From the NCBI GenBank assembly GCA_035388025.1, contig DAOOPA010000034.1, forward strand, positions 1-9,584: a DNA stretch of 9,584 nt, read 5' to 3'. Every line of letters starts with the position of its first letter. Within the stretch, counting starts at the first letter, position 1. Below, piece after piece: positions 1 to 6,186 of the stretch. Below the pieces are notes generated by a model. That model was not told the origin of the DNA and did no database searches. It saw only the letters and a list, made by a program, of their open reading frames with translations. Origin of the DNA: JAAZMX01 sp035388025 (GTDB lineage: Bacteria > Patescibacteriota > Patescibacteriia > UBA2196 > GWA2-42-15). Position numbers and translations under genes: made by a program.

Positions 1-642
1 CGCTTTATATTATTAACCGGGTCAATGATAGTAGCTGGAATTTTTTTTAGTTTTTCTAGAGCGAGCTGGTTGGTATCGCTGATGATTTACATCGGGGCTT
101 GGATTTATACGCTGAAATACCGGCTGGGGGGGGTTTTCAAAAAAGGGTTAATGATGTTGGGTTTGGTTGGAGCGGTGTTATTAATATTATTTTGGCCATT
201 AGTCGGCACTAGACTGGGGGTCGGGGAGGCACAGAGATTGGAGAACAAATCTAATTTTGAACGAGCGGGTGGTTATCTGGAAGCCGTTGAATTATTAAAA
301 AACAACTGGCAAGGAACGGGAATGGGCAACTATGTTTTTGCGTTAAAGGATTATAATAGAATAACAGATCCTTGGGCCGCGCAACCAGTACATAATACTT
401 TTTTGATGGTATTGGTTGAGCTGGGATTGGCAGGAGCGGGAGTTCTTTTCTATTTAAATTATTATATTATAAAATTGTTGGTGAAAAATAAAAAGTGGTT
501 TACCTTAGCCGGTTTAGCCATGATTTATAGTTTGATGTTTTTTGACCATTTTTGGTGGACGACGGCGAGCGGCTTGTATGGATGGTGTTTGGCAATGGGG
601 TTGGGGTGGAAAAATGGCAGCCCGACCAGTAATGATAAATAG
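1..642 (+). CDS. O-antigen ligase/polymerase (Wzy_C, WaaL-like) membrane protein, C-terminal part
   Basis: The frame is open from base 1 to the TAG at 640-642, so the true start lies upstream and about 213 residues are visible. What is seen is a polytopic membrane protein: a hydrophobic helix containing FSFSRASW, a second helix (MLGLVGAVLLILFWPLV), a hydrophilic loop of roughly 70 residues, then QPVHNTFLMVLVELGLAG leading into another helix, and a final aromatic-rich hydrophobic hairpin. The S-R-x-(S/A)-W motif at the end of a helix and the H-N motif that opens the helix after the large outside loop are typical of the O-antigen ligase/Wzy_C family (WaaL, Wzy). Enzymes of this family move polyprenol-linked glycans onto an acceptor at the outer face of the cytoplasmic membrane. 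Ligase, polymerase and protein-glycosylating members share these motifs, so the acceptor cannot be told. No glycan-gene neighbours are visible downstream; the next genes are chaperonins with their own promoter. Confidence 0.8.
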   Translation, partial: RFILLTGSMIVAGIFFSFSRASWLVSLMIYIGAWIYTLKYRLGGVFKKGLMMLGLVGAVLLILFWPLVGTRLGVGEAQRLENKSNFERAGGYLEAVELLKNNWQGTGMGNYVFALKDYNRITDPWAAQPVHNTFLMVLVELGLAGAGVLFYLNYYIIKLLVKNKKWFTLAGLAMIYSLMFFDHFWWTTASGLYGWCLAMGLGWKNGSPTSNDK

Positions 643-659
643 GGCTTATTTTTTTGATT

Positions 660-694
660 TGTCGGCGGTCTTGACAGGCCACCGACATTGTTTT
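660..694 (+). terminator. Intrinsic terminator of the ligase gene, overlapping the groESL promoter
   Basis: A 12-position stem (660-671 with 676-687) has one C/A mismatch and one G-T wobble, closes a four-base loop (TGAC), and is followed by TTGTTTT. It lies 18 bases after the ligase stop codon. The -35 hexamer of the groESL promoter (671-676) sits exactly over the loop, and the T-rich tail lies in the promoter spacer. Confidence 0.6.
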
Positions 695-699
695 AAGAT
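671..699 (+). promoter_or_regulatory. Housekeeping-type promoter of groES-groEL
   Basis: TTGACA at 671-676 is a perfect -35 box. After a 17-bp spacer, TAAGAT at 694-699 is a good -10 box. The predicted transcription start is about 706, which puts the CIRCE operator (716-742) in the early transcribed region, as is usual for HrcA-controlled operons. Confidence 0.8.
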
Positions 700-715
700 A
701 ATAGAAGAAATAAAA

Positions 716-742
716 TTAGCACTTTGGGTCGTAGAGTGCTAA
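716..742 (+). promoter_or_regulatory. CIRCE operator (HrcA-binding site)
   Basis: TTAGCACTT, nine bases, then GAGTGCTAA. This matches the CIRCE consensus (TTAGCACTC-N9-GAGTGCTAA) at 17 of 18 arm positions; only the ninth base of the left arm differs. The site lies just downstream of the predicted transcription start of groESL. It implies repression by HrcA under normal conditions and release on heat or protein-folding stress. The hrcA gene itself is not in this window. Confidence 0.93.
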
Positions 743-767
743 ACAGTTAATTAATTAATTAATTTTA

Positions 768-786
768 TTGGATCATGATGATCCGA
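768..786 (+). promoter_or_regulatory. Small leader hairpin just before the groES ribosome-binding site
   Basis: GGATCA (770-775) pairs with TGATCC (779-784) around a TGA loop, and the stem extends by two more pairs, one of them a wobble. A short TTAA microsatellite (747-762) precedes it, and the Shine-Dalgarno AGGGAG (795-800) starts about 9 bases after it. It could stabilise the leader or set access to the ribosome site; no direct evidence of function is visible. Confidence 0.35.
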
Positions 787-804
787 TAGAGAAGAGGGAG
801 ACCT

Positions 805-1092
805 ATGAAATTGAAACCTTTGGGCGATCATTTAATTGCCAAACCATTGAGCGAAGACAAGGTCACTAAGTCAGGCATTGTTTTGCCGGACACAGCCAAG
901 GAAAAACCCGAGCAGGCTGAAGTGGTAGCGGTGGGTGAGGGCCGAGTTTTGGACAATGGCAACAGGTTGCCGATGTCAATCAAAGCCGGTGACAGAATTT
1001 TATTTAAAAAATATGCTCCAGACGAAATAAAGGTGGAGGGTGAAGAATATTTGGTTTTGTCGGAGTCAGAGATAATCGCGATCATCGAGTAA
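805..1092 (+). CDS. groES: Co-chaperonin GroES (Hsp10)
   Basis: The product is 95 residues, the usual GroES length. It forms the heptameric lid that closes the GroEL folding chamber in the cytoplasm. It begins MKLKPLGDHLIAKPL, typical of the family's first beta strand. The mobile loop that docks on GroEL is at about residues 16-33 and includes SGIVLPDTAKEKP. The C-terminal half has the expected AGDRILFKKYAPDEIKVEG and the family ending SESEIIAIIE. The ATG at 805 is chosen because AGGGAG (795-800) lies four bases upstream; it is the only clear Shine-Dalgarno motif before a gene in this window. It is the first gene of the groES-groEL operon, under the CIRCE operator. The gap to groEL is about 60-70 bases. 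Confidence 0.97.
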   Translation: MKLKPLGDHLIAKPLSEDKVTKSGIVLPDTAKEKPEQAEVVAVGEGRVLDNGNRLPMSIKAGDRILFKKYAPDEIKVEGEEYLVLSESEIIAIIE

Positions 1093-1135
1093 CATGCGAA
1101 TAATGACGCAAATAAATACTAATAGCATGCGAATA
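1093..1135 (+). repeat. 10-bp direct repeat in the groES-groEL spacer
   Basis: CATGCGAATA occurs at 1093-1102, immediately after the groES stop, and again at 1126-1135, a period of 33 bases. The spacer is AT-rich and contains no clear Shine-Dalgarno motif before groEL. Function unknown; it may be chance or a remnant of a local duplication. Confidence 0.4.
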
Positions 1136-1160
1136 TTTGTTATAAATTAATTTAATGATT

Positions 1161-2786
1161 ATGGCAAAACAGATTTTATTTGATGAAAAAGCGCGGCAGA
1201 GTTTGAAGGCGGGCGTGGACAAACTGGCTAACGCGGTCAAGGTAACATTGGGGCCCAAGGGCCGCAACGTGGTCTTGGGAGAGAGTTACGGCTCGCCAAC
1301 CATTACCAAGGACGGTGTAACGGTGGCCAAGGCGATTGAGCTCGAAGATAAGTTCGAGGATATGGGGGCCGAACTTTTGAAAGAAGTGGCGACAAAGACC
1401 AATGACGTGGCCGGAGACGGGACGACAACCGCGACTCTTTTGGCCCAAAGCATTATTACTGAAGGAATCAAGAATGTGGCGGCCGGTGGCAGTGCGCCGG
1501 AAATAAAAAGAGGAATCGAGAAAGGCGTTGAAGAGGTGGTCAAGGTGTTGCGGGAAAAAATATCCAAACCAGTTAAGTCAAATGAAGATATCGCGCAGGT
1601 GGCTTCTATCTCGGCCAATGATCCGGAGATTGGCAAGATTATCGCCGAAGTAATGAAAGAGGTAGGCAAGGACGGAGTAATCACGGTGGAAGAATCGCAG
1701 GAGTTGGGTGTGAAGAAAGAAGTGGTAGAAGGTTTGCAATTTGATAAGGGTTATGTTTCAGCCTATATGGTGACTGATCCGAATCGGATGGAGGCGATTT
1801 GGCAGGATCCATATATTTTGGTAACGGATAGGAAAATCACGGCAATCAATGACATCTTGCCGATATTAGAAAAAGTGGCGCAGTCGGGTCGCAAGGATTT
1901 GGTAATGATTGCCGACGAAGTAGAAGGGGAGGCTTTGGCGACATTGGTGGTCAATAAAATTCGCGGTATATTAAATGTTTTGGCAGTTAAAGCTCCTGGT
2001 TATGGCGACCGCAAAAAAGAAATGTTGGAAGATATAGCTGTTTTGACCGGAGCAAGGGTCATTAGTGAGGAAGTGGGCTTGAAGTTGGAAAACGTGGATT
2101 TGTCTGATTTGGGCGAAGCGCGCAAGGTAGTGGCAACCAAGGAAAACACCACGATAGTAGAAGGCAAGGGAGACAAAAAAGAAATCGAGGAGAGAATAGC
2201 AAAGATAAAAAAAGAAATGGAGTTGACAGACTCTTCTTTTGATAAGGAAAAGTTGCAAGAGCGTTTGGCAAAATTATCAGGAGGCGTGGCGGTACTCAAA
2301 ATTGGAGCGGCAACAGAAACAGAAATGAAAGAGAAGAAACATAGGATGGAAGACGCTTTATCGGCAACCAAGGCGGCGGTGGAAGAGGGTGTGGTGGTAG
2401 GCGGAGGAGTGGCTTTGATTCGTGCCATGCAGGAGATAAAAGATTTGAGTTTTGAGGGCGAGGAGCAGATCGGCTTGAATATTTTGAGAAGAGCATTGGA
2501 GGAACCAGCCAAGCAAATCGCTTTTAACGCTGGCAAGGACGGAGCTGTGGTGGCAGAGGAAATTAAAAAACACGAGGGAGCTTTTGGCTATAATGCCAAA
2601 GCGAATAAATATGAGGATTTGGTAGCGGCCGGTATTATTGACCCGACCAAAGTGACGAGGAGCGCCCTCCAGAACGCGGCTTCAATCGCTTCTTTGCTTT
2701 TGACAACCGAGGCGGTGGTAGCAGAGTTGCCAGAGAAAAAGGATGAAGGCCATAACCATGGAATGCCCGGAGAGATGGGCATGTAA
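1161..2786 (+). CDS. groEL: Chaperonin GroEL (Hsp60)
   Basis: The product is 541 residues from MAKQILFDEKAR. An in-frame ATG two codons earlier (1155) is possible, but the MAKQ start matches the family. It forms the double heptameric ring that folds proteins in an ATP-driven cycle with GroES. Visible landmarks are VKVTLGPKGRNVVLG (about residues 26-40, nucleotide binding), AGDGTTTATLL (residues 85-95, phosphate loop with the DGTTT motif), the apical substrate-binding region, KAPGYGDRKKEMLEDIAVLTG in the middle, the Asp of RMEDAL that corresponds to the catalytic Asp398 of E. coli, and AAVEEGVVVGGGVAL. The tail ends in a Gly/Met/His-rich GHNHGMPGEMGM rather than plain GGM repeats. All key residues are present, so the protein should be active. 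It is co-transcribed with groES; no clear Shine-Dalgarno motif precedes it, so translational coupling or an SD-independent start is likely. Confidence 0.98.
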   Translation: MAKQILFDEKARQSLKAGVDKLANAVKVTLGPKGRNVVLGESYGSPTITKDGVTVAKAIELEDKFEDMGAELLKEVATKTNDVAGDGTTTATLLAQSIITEGIKNVAAGGSAPEIKRGIEKGVEEVVKVLREKISKPVKSNEDIAQVASISANDPEIGKIIAEVMKEVGKDGVITVEESQELGVKKEVVEGLQFDKGYVSAYMVTDPNRMEAIWQDPYILVTDRKITAINDILPILEKVAQSGRKDLVMIADEVEGEALATLVVNKIRGILNVLAVKAPGYGDRKKEMLEDIAVLTGARVISEEVGLKLENVDLSDLGEARKVVATKENTTIVEGKGDKKEIEERIAKIKKEMELTDSSFDKEKLQERLAKLSGGVAVLKIGAATETEMKEKKHRMEDALSATKAAVEEGVVVGGGVALIRAMQEIKDLSFEGEEQIGLNILRRALEEPAKQIAFNAGKDGAVVAEEIKKHEGAFGYNAKANKYEDLVAAGIIDPTKVTRSALQNAASIASLLLTTEAVVAELPEKKDEGHNHGMPGEMGM

Positions 2787-2824
2787 ATAAGGTGAAAATA
2801 AAAATTTAAGATTTTGCCAGCAAG

Positions 2825-2859
2825 ATAGCCAGCCGATTCGGCCGGCTATTTTGATTTTT
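2825..2859 (+). terminator. Intrinsic terminator of the groESL operon
   Basis: ATAGCC (2825-2830) pairs with GGCTAT (2844-2849) and GCCG (2832-2835) with CGGC (2839-2842), with one A/C mismatch between the two stem parts and an ATT loop. The T-rich run TTTTGATTTTT follows. It is placed 38 bases after the groEL stop. Confidence 0.85.
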
Positions 2860-2875
2860 ATAATTATGATGAATG

Positions 2876-2884
2876 TGCTATAAT
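2876..2884 (+). promoter_or_regulatory. Extended -10 promoter for the small membrane protein
   Basis: TGC followed by a perfect TATAAT (2879-2884). No good -35 box is seen at the right distance, which fits an extended -10 promoter. The predicted start near 2891 gives a leader of about 30 bases. Confidence 0.65.
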
Positions 2885-2920
2885 ATATAGGTAAAATTAT
2901 TATTCATTAAAATAATAGGT

Positions 2921-3250
2921 ATGCCAGAAGAAAATAAAAATCAGGTGAGCCAGGACGAGAAAATAATGGGGGTCTTGGCTTATATCTGGGCTTTGTGCCT
3001 GTTACCGCTTTTGGGCAAAAAGGACAGCGAATTTTGCCAGTTTCACGCCAAACAAGGGCTGGTATTATTCGTGGCTTCTTTCGCAGTAATGTTTTTGGGG
3101 ATGATTCCAGTGATTGGTTGGTTTGTTATTTTGCCGGTTGGTTGGTTTTTGATTGCGGCCGCTTCGCTTTTGGGCTTGCTGAACGCTTGGCAGGGTAAGA
3201 AGTGGGAGATTCCTTTTTTGGGGGTTTATGCCAAAAAGATAAATTTGTAA
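2921..3250 (+). CDS. DUF4870-like small integral membrane protein
   Basis: A 109-residue protein with a polar N-terminus (PEENKNQVSQDEK) and three or four hydrophobic segments: about residues 15-32, 46-62, 63-72 and 73-90. The sequence KDSEFCQFHAKQGLVLF after the first helix, the closing NAWQGKKWEIPFLG and the overall size match the DUF4870/Tic20-like family, whose members carry the F-H-x-(K/R)-Q-(G/A) signature. The family has no settled function, and none is claimed here. It sits alone between two terminators, with its own extended -10 promoter, so it is probably a single-gene unit. The ATG at 2921 is preceded directly by AATAGGT, too close to serve as a normal Shine-Dalgarno motif, so the start appears SD-independent. 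A hydrophilic out-of-frame reading at 2995-3198 is a shadow of this gene. Confidence 0.85.
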   Translation: MPEENKNQVSQDEKIMGVLAYIWALCLLPLLGKKDSEFCQFHAKQGLVLFVASFAVMFLGMIPVIGWFVILPVGWFLIAAASLLGLLNAWQGKKWEIPFLGVYAKKINL

Positions 3251-3262
3251 TAGCTAATGGAT

Positions 3263-3292
3263 AAAAACACGGTTTTTAAAAACCGTGTTTTT
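3263..3292. terminator. Perfect 30-bp palindrome, probable bidirectional terminator
   Basis: The left half runs AAAAACACGGTTTTT and the right half is its exact reverse complement. The strong core is ACACGG/CCGTGT, flanked by A and T tracts on both sides, so either strand would give a hairpin followed by a U run. It begins 12 bases after the stop of the small membrane protein and ends 82 bases before ppsA. Confidence 0.85.
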
Positions 3293-3293
3293 A

Positions 3294-3302
3294 TGTTAGA
3301 AT
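3294..3302 (+). promoter_or_regulatory. Candidate extended -10 promoter for ppsA
   Basis: TGT then TAGAAT (3297-3302), five of six matches to TATAAT with the TGn extension; predicted start near 3309. A weaker alternative is TTAACT (3328-3333) with TATTAA (3351-3356) at 17-bp spacing. The choice between them is open. Confidence 0.4.
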
Positions 3303-3374
3303 AGTGATATCAGATGCCGGTTAGGTTTTAACTTATTTATTTTTTAAGTTTATTAATAATTAAAGACAGAAATT

Positions 3375-5840
3375 ATGTCTAAAAACAGAGATAAGAAGTT
3401 TGTTTTGCGTTTTGCCGAAATCGGCATCAAAGATATACCCTTGGTCGGGGGGAAGAACGCCAGTCTTGGAGAAATGTTTTCCAATTTAAGCAAGAAAGGT
3501 ATTCGCGTACCTGATGGTTTCGCGGTGACGGCCAGCGCTTACCGTTATTTTTTGGAAGCGGCTGGTATTAAAAAACATATTAAGGAAATTTTATCGGATT
3601 TGGACACAAAAGACGTGACCAATTTGCGAGAACGGGGACGGGCGGTCAGAGATTTGATTTTGGCCGCTGAATTGCCAGCGGATTTGGTTCAGGAGATCGG
3701 TTTGGCTTATAAACAGTTGCGGGGCAAGAAAGATATTAGTGTGGCAGTCAGGAGTTCGGCGACGGCCGAGGATTTGCCAGACGCTTCTTTCGCCGGCCAG
3801 CAAGAGACCTATTTAAATATAAGGGGGGAGAAAGAGGTATGTTTAGCGGTCAAAAAATGCATCGCTTCATTATTTACCGATCGGGCGATTTCTTATCGAG
3901 TAGACAAACATTTTGATCATTTTAAGATTGCCTTGTCGGTCGGCGTGCAAACAATGGTGCGCTCTGATAAGGGTGTTTCGGGAGTAATGTTCACGGCAGA
4001 CACAGAGTCGGGCTTTCGAGAGACACTGGTAATAAACGCGAGTTATGGTTTGGGTGAATATGTGGTCAAGGGCGTGGTGACGCCTGATGAGTTTCGAATT
4101 TTTCAAACAACTTTGCGGCAGGGATTTTCTGCCATCATCGCCAAGAAACTGGGGAGCAAGGAAGTAAAGTTGGTTTACAGCGGAAAAGAAGATGACCCGA
4201 CCAAACAGGAAAAAGTAGCAGAAAAGGATCGTAATCGCTTGTGTCTCGTGGATAAAGATATTTTACAGCTGGCGCGCTGGGGAGTTTTGATAGAAGACCA
4301 TTACAAAAAGAGCATGGATATTGAATGGGCCAAGGACGGGTTGAGCGGGGAATTGTATATCGTCCAGGCGAGGCCGGAGACAGTGCACTTTACGGCTAAC
4401 CAGAATGTTCTGGAAGAATATAGATTGGACGCCAGGGAGAGTGAAAAGAAATTGATTATCGCCGGGATTAGCGTAGGCAACAAAATAGGCACAGGCAAGG
4501 CGCGAGTGATTTTGGATGCCAAGAATATGAAAAATTTTCAGCCTGGTGAAGTCTTGGTGACGGATGTGACTGACCCGGACTGGGAGCCGATCATGAAGAT
4601 CGCTAGTGCGATTATCACCAATCAGGGCGGGCGGACTTGTCACGCGGCGATTGTGTCAAGAGAACTCGGCATTCCTTGCGTGGTGGGGACAACGGAGGCA
4701 ACTAAAAAGATAAAGACCGGAGAAAGCGTAACCGTGTCGTGCGCCGAAGGGCAGGAGGGCGCTGTTTATCGCGGGTCTTTGGCTTTCAGCATCAAGAAAA
4801 CGGATTTAAAGAATATCAAGAAAACAAGGACAAAGATTATGATGAACGTAGCAATACCGGAGAATGCTTTTACTCAATCATTTATCCCTAATGACGGAGT
4901 GGGTCTAGCCAGGGAAGAGTTTATCGTCAACTCATATATAAAGATTCACCCCAACGCCTTGTTGAAGTTTGGACAGCTAAAGGATCAAAAAGCAAAGAAG
5001 TTGATCGCGGGAATGACAGCCGATTATCCAAACAAAAAACAATTTTTTGTGGACAAGCTGGCTGAGGGGATCGGTCAGATCGCGGCGGCTTTTTATCCCA
5101 AGGAGGTGATCGTGCGTTTATCAGATTTTAAAACCAATGAATACGCGGAGTTGATCGGCGGCAAACAATTTGAACCAGTGGAATCAAATCCGATGATCGG
5201 TTGGCGTGGGGCTTCACGTTATTATTCATCAGGGTATAAAGAGGCTTTTGGTTTGGAGTGCGTGGCCATCAAAAAGGTGCGTGAAGAAATGGGATTGGAT
5301 AATGTGATCGTGATGGTGCCATTTTGTCGGACCATAGAAGAAGCGCGGTTGGTGCTCGAAACGATGGCGGCCAATAAACTTAAGAGAGGGGAGCGACCGT
5401 CGGTGGAGATCAAAGGAACGGAGGGCAAAAAAATAAGGGTGCGCCGTTTGAAGCCGTTGCAAGTTTATATGATGACCGAGATCCCATCCAACGTCATTTT
5501 GGTAGATGAGTTTGCCAAATATTTTGACGGCTTTTCAATCGGTTCAAATGATTTGACGCAATTGACTTTGGGATTGGATCGCGATGCCGGGGTGTTGGCG
5601 TACATCGGCAATGAAAAAAACGAGGCGGTAAAAAAATTGATCGTGGCGGCGATCAGGGGGGCCAAAAAGAATAAAAGAAAGATTGGCATTTGCGGACAGG
5701 GTCCGAGCGACTTTCCGGACTTTGCCGAGTTTCTGGTGCGCGAGGGAATTGATTCTATTTCTTTGAATCCAGACACAGTGATCAAGACGACGATCGCGAT
5801 CGATAAACTAGAGAAGAAGATAAAGAGGACAAAGAGATAG
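3375..5840 (+). CDS. ppsA: Phosphoenolpyruvate synthase (pyruvate, water dikinase)
   Basis: The product is 821 residues; E. coli PpsA has 792. It catalyses ATP + pyruvate + water to PEP + AMP + phosphate, the entry step of gluconeogenesis, in the cytoplasm. Domains in order are an N-terminal ATP-grasp domain (about residues 15-345, with LVGGKNASLGEM, VAVRSSATAEDLPDASFAGQ and ending YIVQARPETV), a swivelling phosphohistidine domain (about 385-465) with GGRTCHAAIVSRELGIPCVV and phospho-acceptor His423, and a C-terminal PEP/pyruvate TIM barrel (about 500-810) with MMTEIPSN, GFSIGSNDLTQLTLGLDRD and ICGQGPSD, where Cys773 is the general acid. TCHAAI with IPCVVG marks PEP synthase rather than PPDK. 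Residues about 671-693 form a basic insertion before MMTEIPSN. No clear Shine-Dalgarno motif precedes the ATG. It is a single-gene unit between two terminators. Confidence 0.96.
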   Translation: MSKNRDKKFVLRFAEIGIKDIPLVGGKNASLGEMFSNLSKKGIRVPDGFAVTASAYRYFLEAAGIKKHIKEILSDLDTKDVTNLRERGRAVRDLILAAELPADLVQEIGLAYKQLRGKKDISVAVRSSATAEDLPDASFAGQQETYLNIRGEKEVCLAVKKCIASLFTDRAISYRVDKHFDHFKIALSVGVQTMVRSDKGVSGVMFTADTESGFRETLVINASYGLGEYVVKGVVTPDEFRIFQTTLRQGFSAIIAKKLGSKEVKLVYSGKEDDPTKQEKVAEKDRNRLCLVDKDILQLARWGVLIEDHYKKSMDIEWAKDGLSGELYIVQARPETVHFTANQNVLEEYRLDARESEKKLIIAGISVGNKIGTGKARVILDAKNMKNFQPGEVLVTDVTDPDWEPIMKIASAIITNQGGRTCHAAIVSRELGIPCVVGTTEATKKIKTGESVTVSCAEGQEGAVYRGSLAFSIKKTDLKNIKKTRTKIMMNVAIPENAFTQSFIPNDGVGLAREEFIVNSYIKIHPNALLKFGQLKDQKAKKLIAGMTADYPNKKQFFVDKLAEGIGQIAAAFYPKEVIVRLSDFKTNEYAELIGGKQFEPVESNPMIGWRGASRYYSSGYKEAFGLECVAIKKVREEMGLDNVIVMVPFCRTIEEARLVLETMAANKLKRGERPSVEIKGTEGKKIRVRRLKPLQVYMMTEIPSNVILVDEFAKYFDGFSIGSNDLTQLTLGLDRDAGVLAYIGNEKNEAVKKLIVAAIRGAKKNKRKIGICGQGPSDFPDFAEFLVREGIDSISLNPDTVIKTTIAIDKLEKKIKRTKR

Positions 5841-5865
5841 AAGAGGAGCGATAAGCTAATAATTT

Positions 5866-5899
5866 GTAGGAACGCGCTGGGGCGCGTTCCTACTTTTTT
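5866..5899 (+). terminator. Strong intrinsic terminator of ppsA
   Basis: A perfect 12-bp stem (5866-5877 with 5882-5893, rich in GCGC and GTAGG) closes a TGGG loop and is followed by six T residues. It isolates ppsA from the non-coding region to its right. Confidence 0.95.
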
Positions 5900-5920
5900 A
5901 ATAGAATAACTGTTTAGAGG

Positions 5921-5984
5921 TTTAATCGAAGGACGATTGAATCAACTCTCAGTTTAATCGAAGGACGATTGAACTAACCCTCAG
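5921..5984 (+). repeat. Two tandem copies of a 32-bp hairpin-forming repeat
   Basis: Copy 1 is 5921-5952 and copy 2 is 5953-5984; they match at 29 of 32 bases. The first 21 bases of each are identical and form a hairpin: TTTAATCG pairs with CGATTGAA (one G-T wobble) around an AAGGA loop. The 11-base tail ends in CTCAG in both and carries the three differences. No third copy is seen on either side. The pair starts 22 bases after the ppsA terminator. Function unknown. Confidence 0.85.
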
Positions 5985-6037
5985 GACATGATCGGATGGG
6001 TTGAGCTAGCCATGATTAATGATAAGTTAAAGCTGGA

Positions 6038-6051
6038 TGAAGTTCGCTTCA
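6038..6051 (+). other. Short hairpin with a TTCG tetraloop
   Basis: TGAAG (6038-6042) pairs with CTTCA (6047-6051) around TTCG, an unusually stable tetraloop type, although UUCG loops prefer a C-G closing pair and this one has G-C. AGC/GCT pairs may extend it. It is followed by an A/T tract (6060-6069) but no clean U run, so a terminator role is doubtful. Confidence 0.35.
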
Positions 6052-6079
6052 AGGCTGGGAAAAAATTTTCAAAAAATAG

Positions 6080-6186
6080 CTATCCGATATCTTTACAAAA
6101 GACAAAAAATGCGCTATAATGATAATATCGGATAGGTAAGATAGAGATAAAAACCTCAAAAATAAGGGAAAATCAATATCGGATAG
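6080..6186 (+). promoter_or_regulatory. Three copies of an 11-bp site around a strong promoter (likely operator)
   Basis: CTATCCGATAT at 6080-6090 is the exact inverse of ATATCGGATAG, which occurs at 6125-6135 and 6176-6186. The first copy ends one base before the -35 box, the second covers the predicted transcription start, and the third lies about 50 bases inside the transcript. This arrangement is typical of a repressor that binds and bridges sites on both sides of a promoter. A related but degenerate match (ATCGGATGG) lies at 5991-5999. The regulator is not identifiable from the site. Confidence 0.7.
6092..6120 (+). promoter_or_regulatory. Strong promoter in the non-coding region
   Basis: TTTACA (6092-6097), a 17-bp spacer, and a perfect TATAAT (6115-6120). 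The predicted start is near 6127. No coding frame begins within 700 bases downstream, so it should drive either a non-coding RNA or a leader of about 766 bases for the surface-protein gene at 6893. Confidence 0.75.

Noticed and set aside
542..742. A 66-codon + strand frame overlapping the end of the ligase gene
   Set aside because: It is an out-of-frame reading that crosses the terminator, the groESL promoter and the CIRCE site; no family resemblance.
2000..2536. A 178-codon - strand frame inside groEL, with several smaller ones nearby
   Set aside because: It lies fully opposite a textbook groEL gene; its Ser/Pro/Phe-rich translation is what the complement of GroEL codons gives. No promoter or start signal.
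5921..5984. CRISPR array (two 32-bp units)
   Set aside because: The copies are directly adjacent without unique spacers and only two are present; this is a tandem repeat, not a repeat-spacer array.
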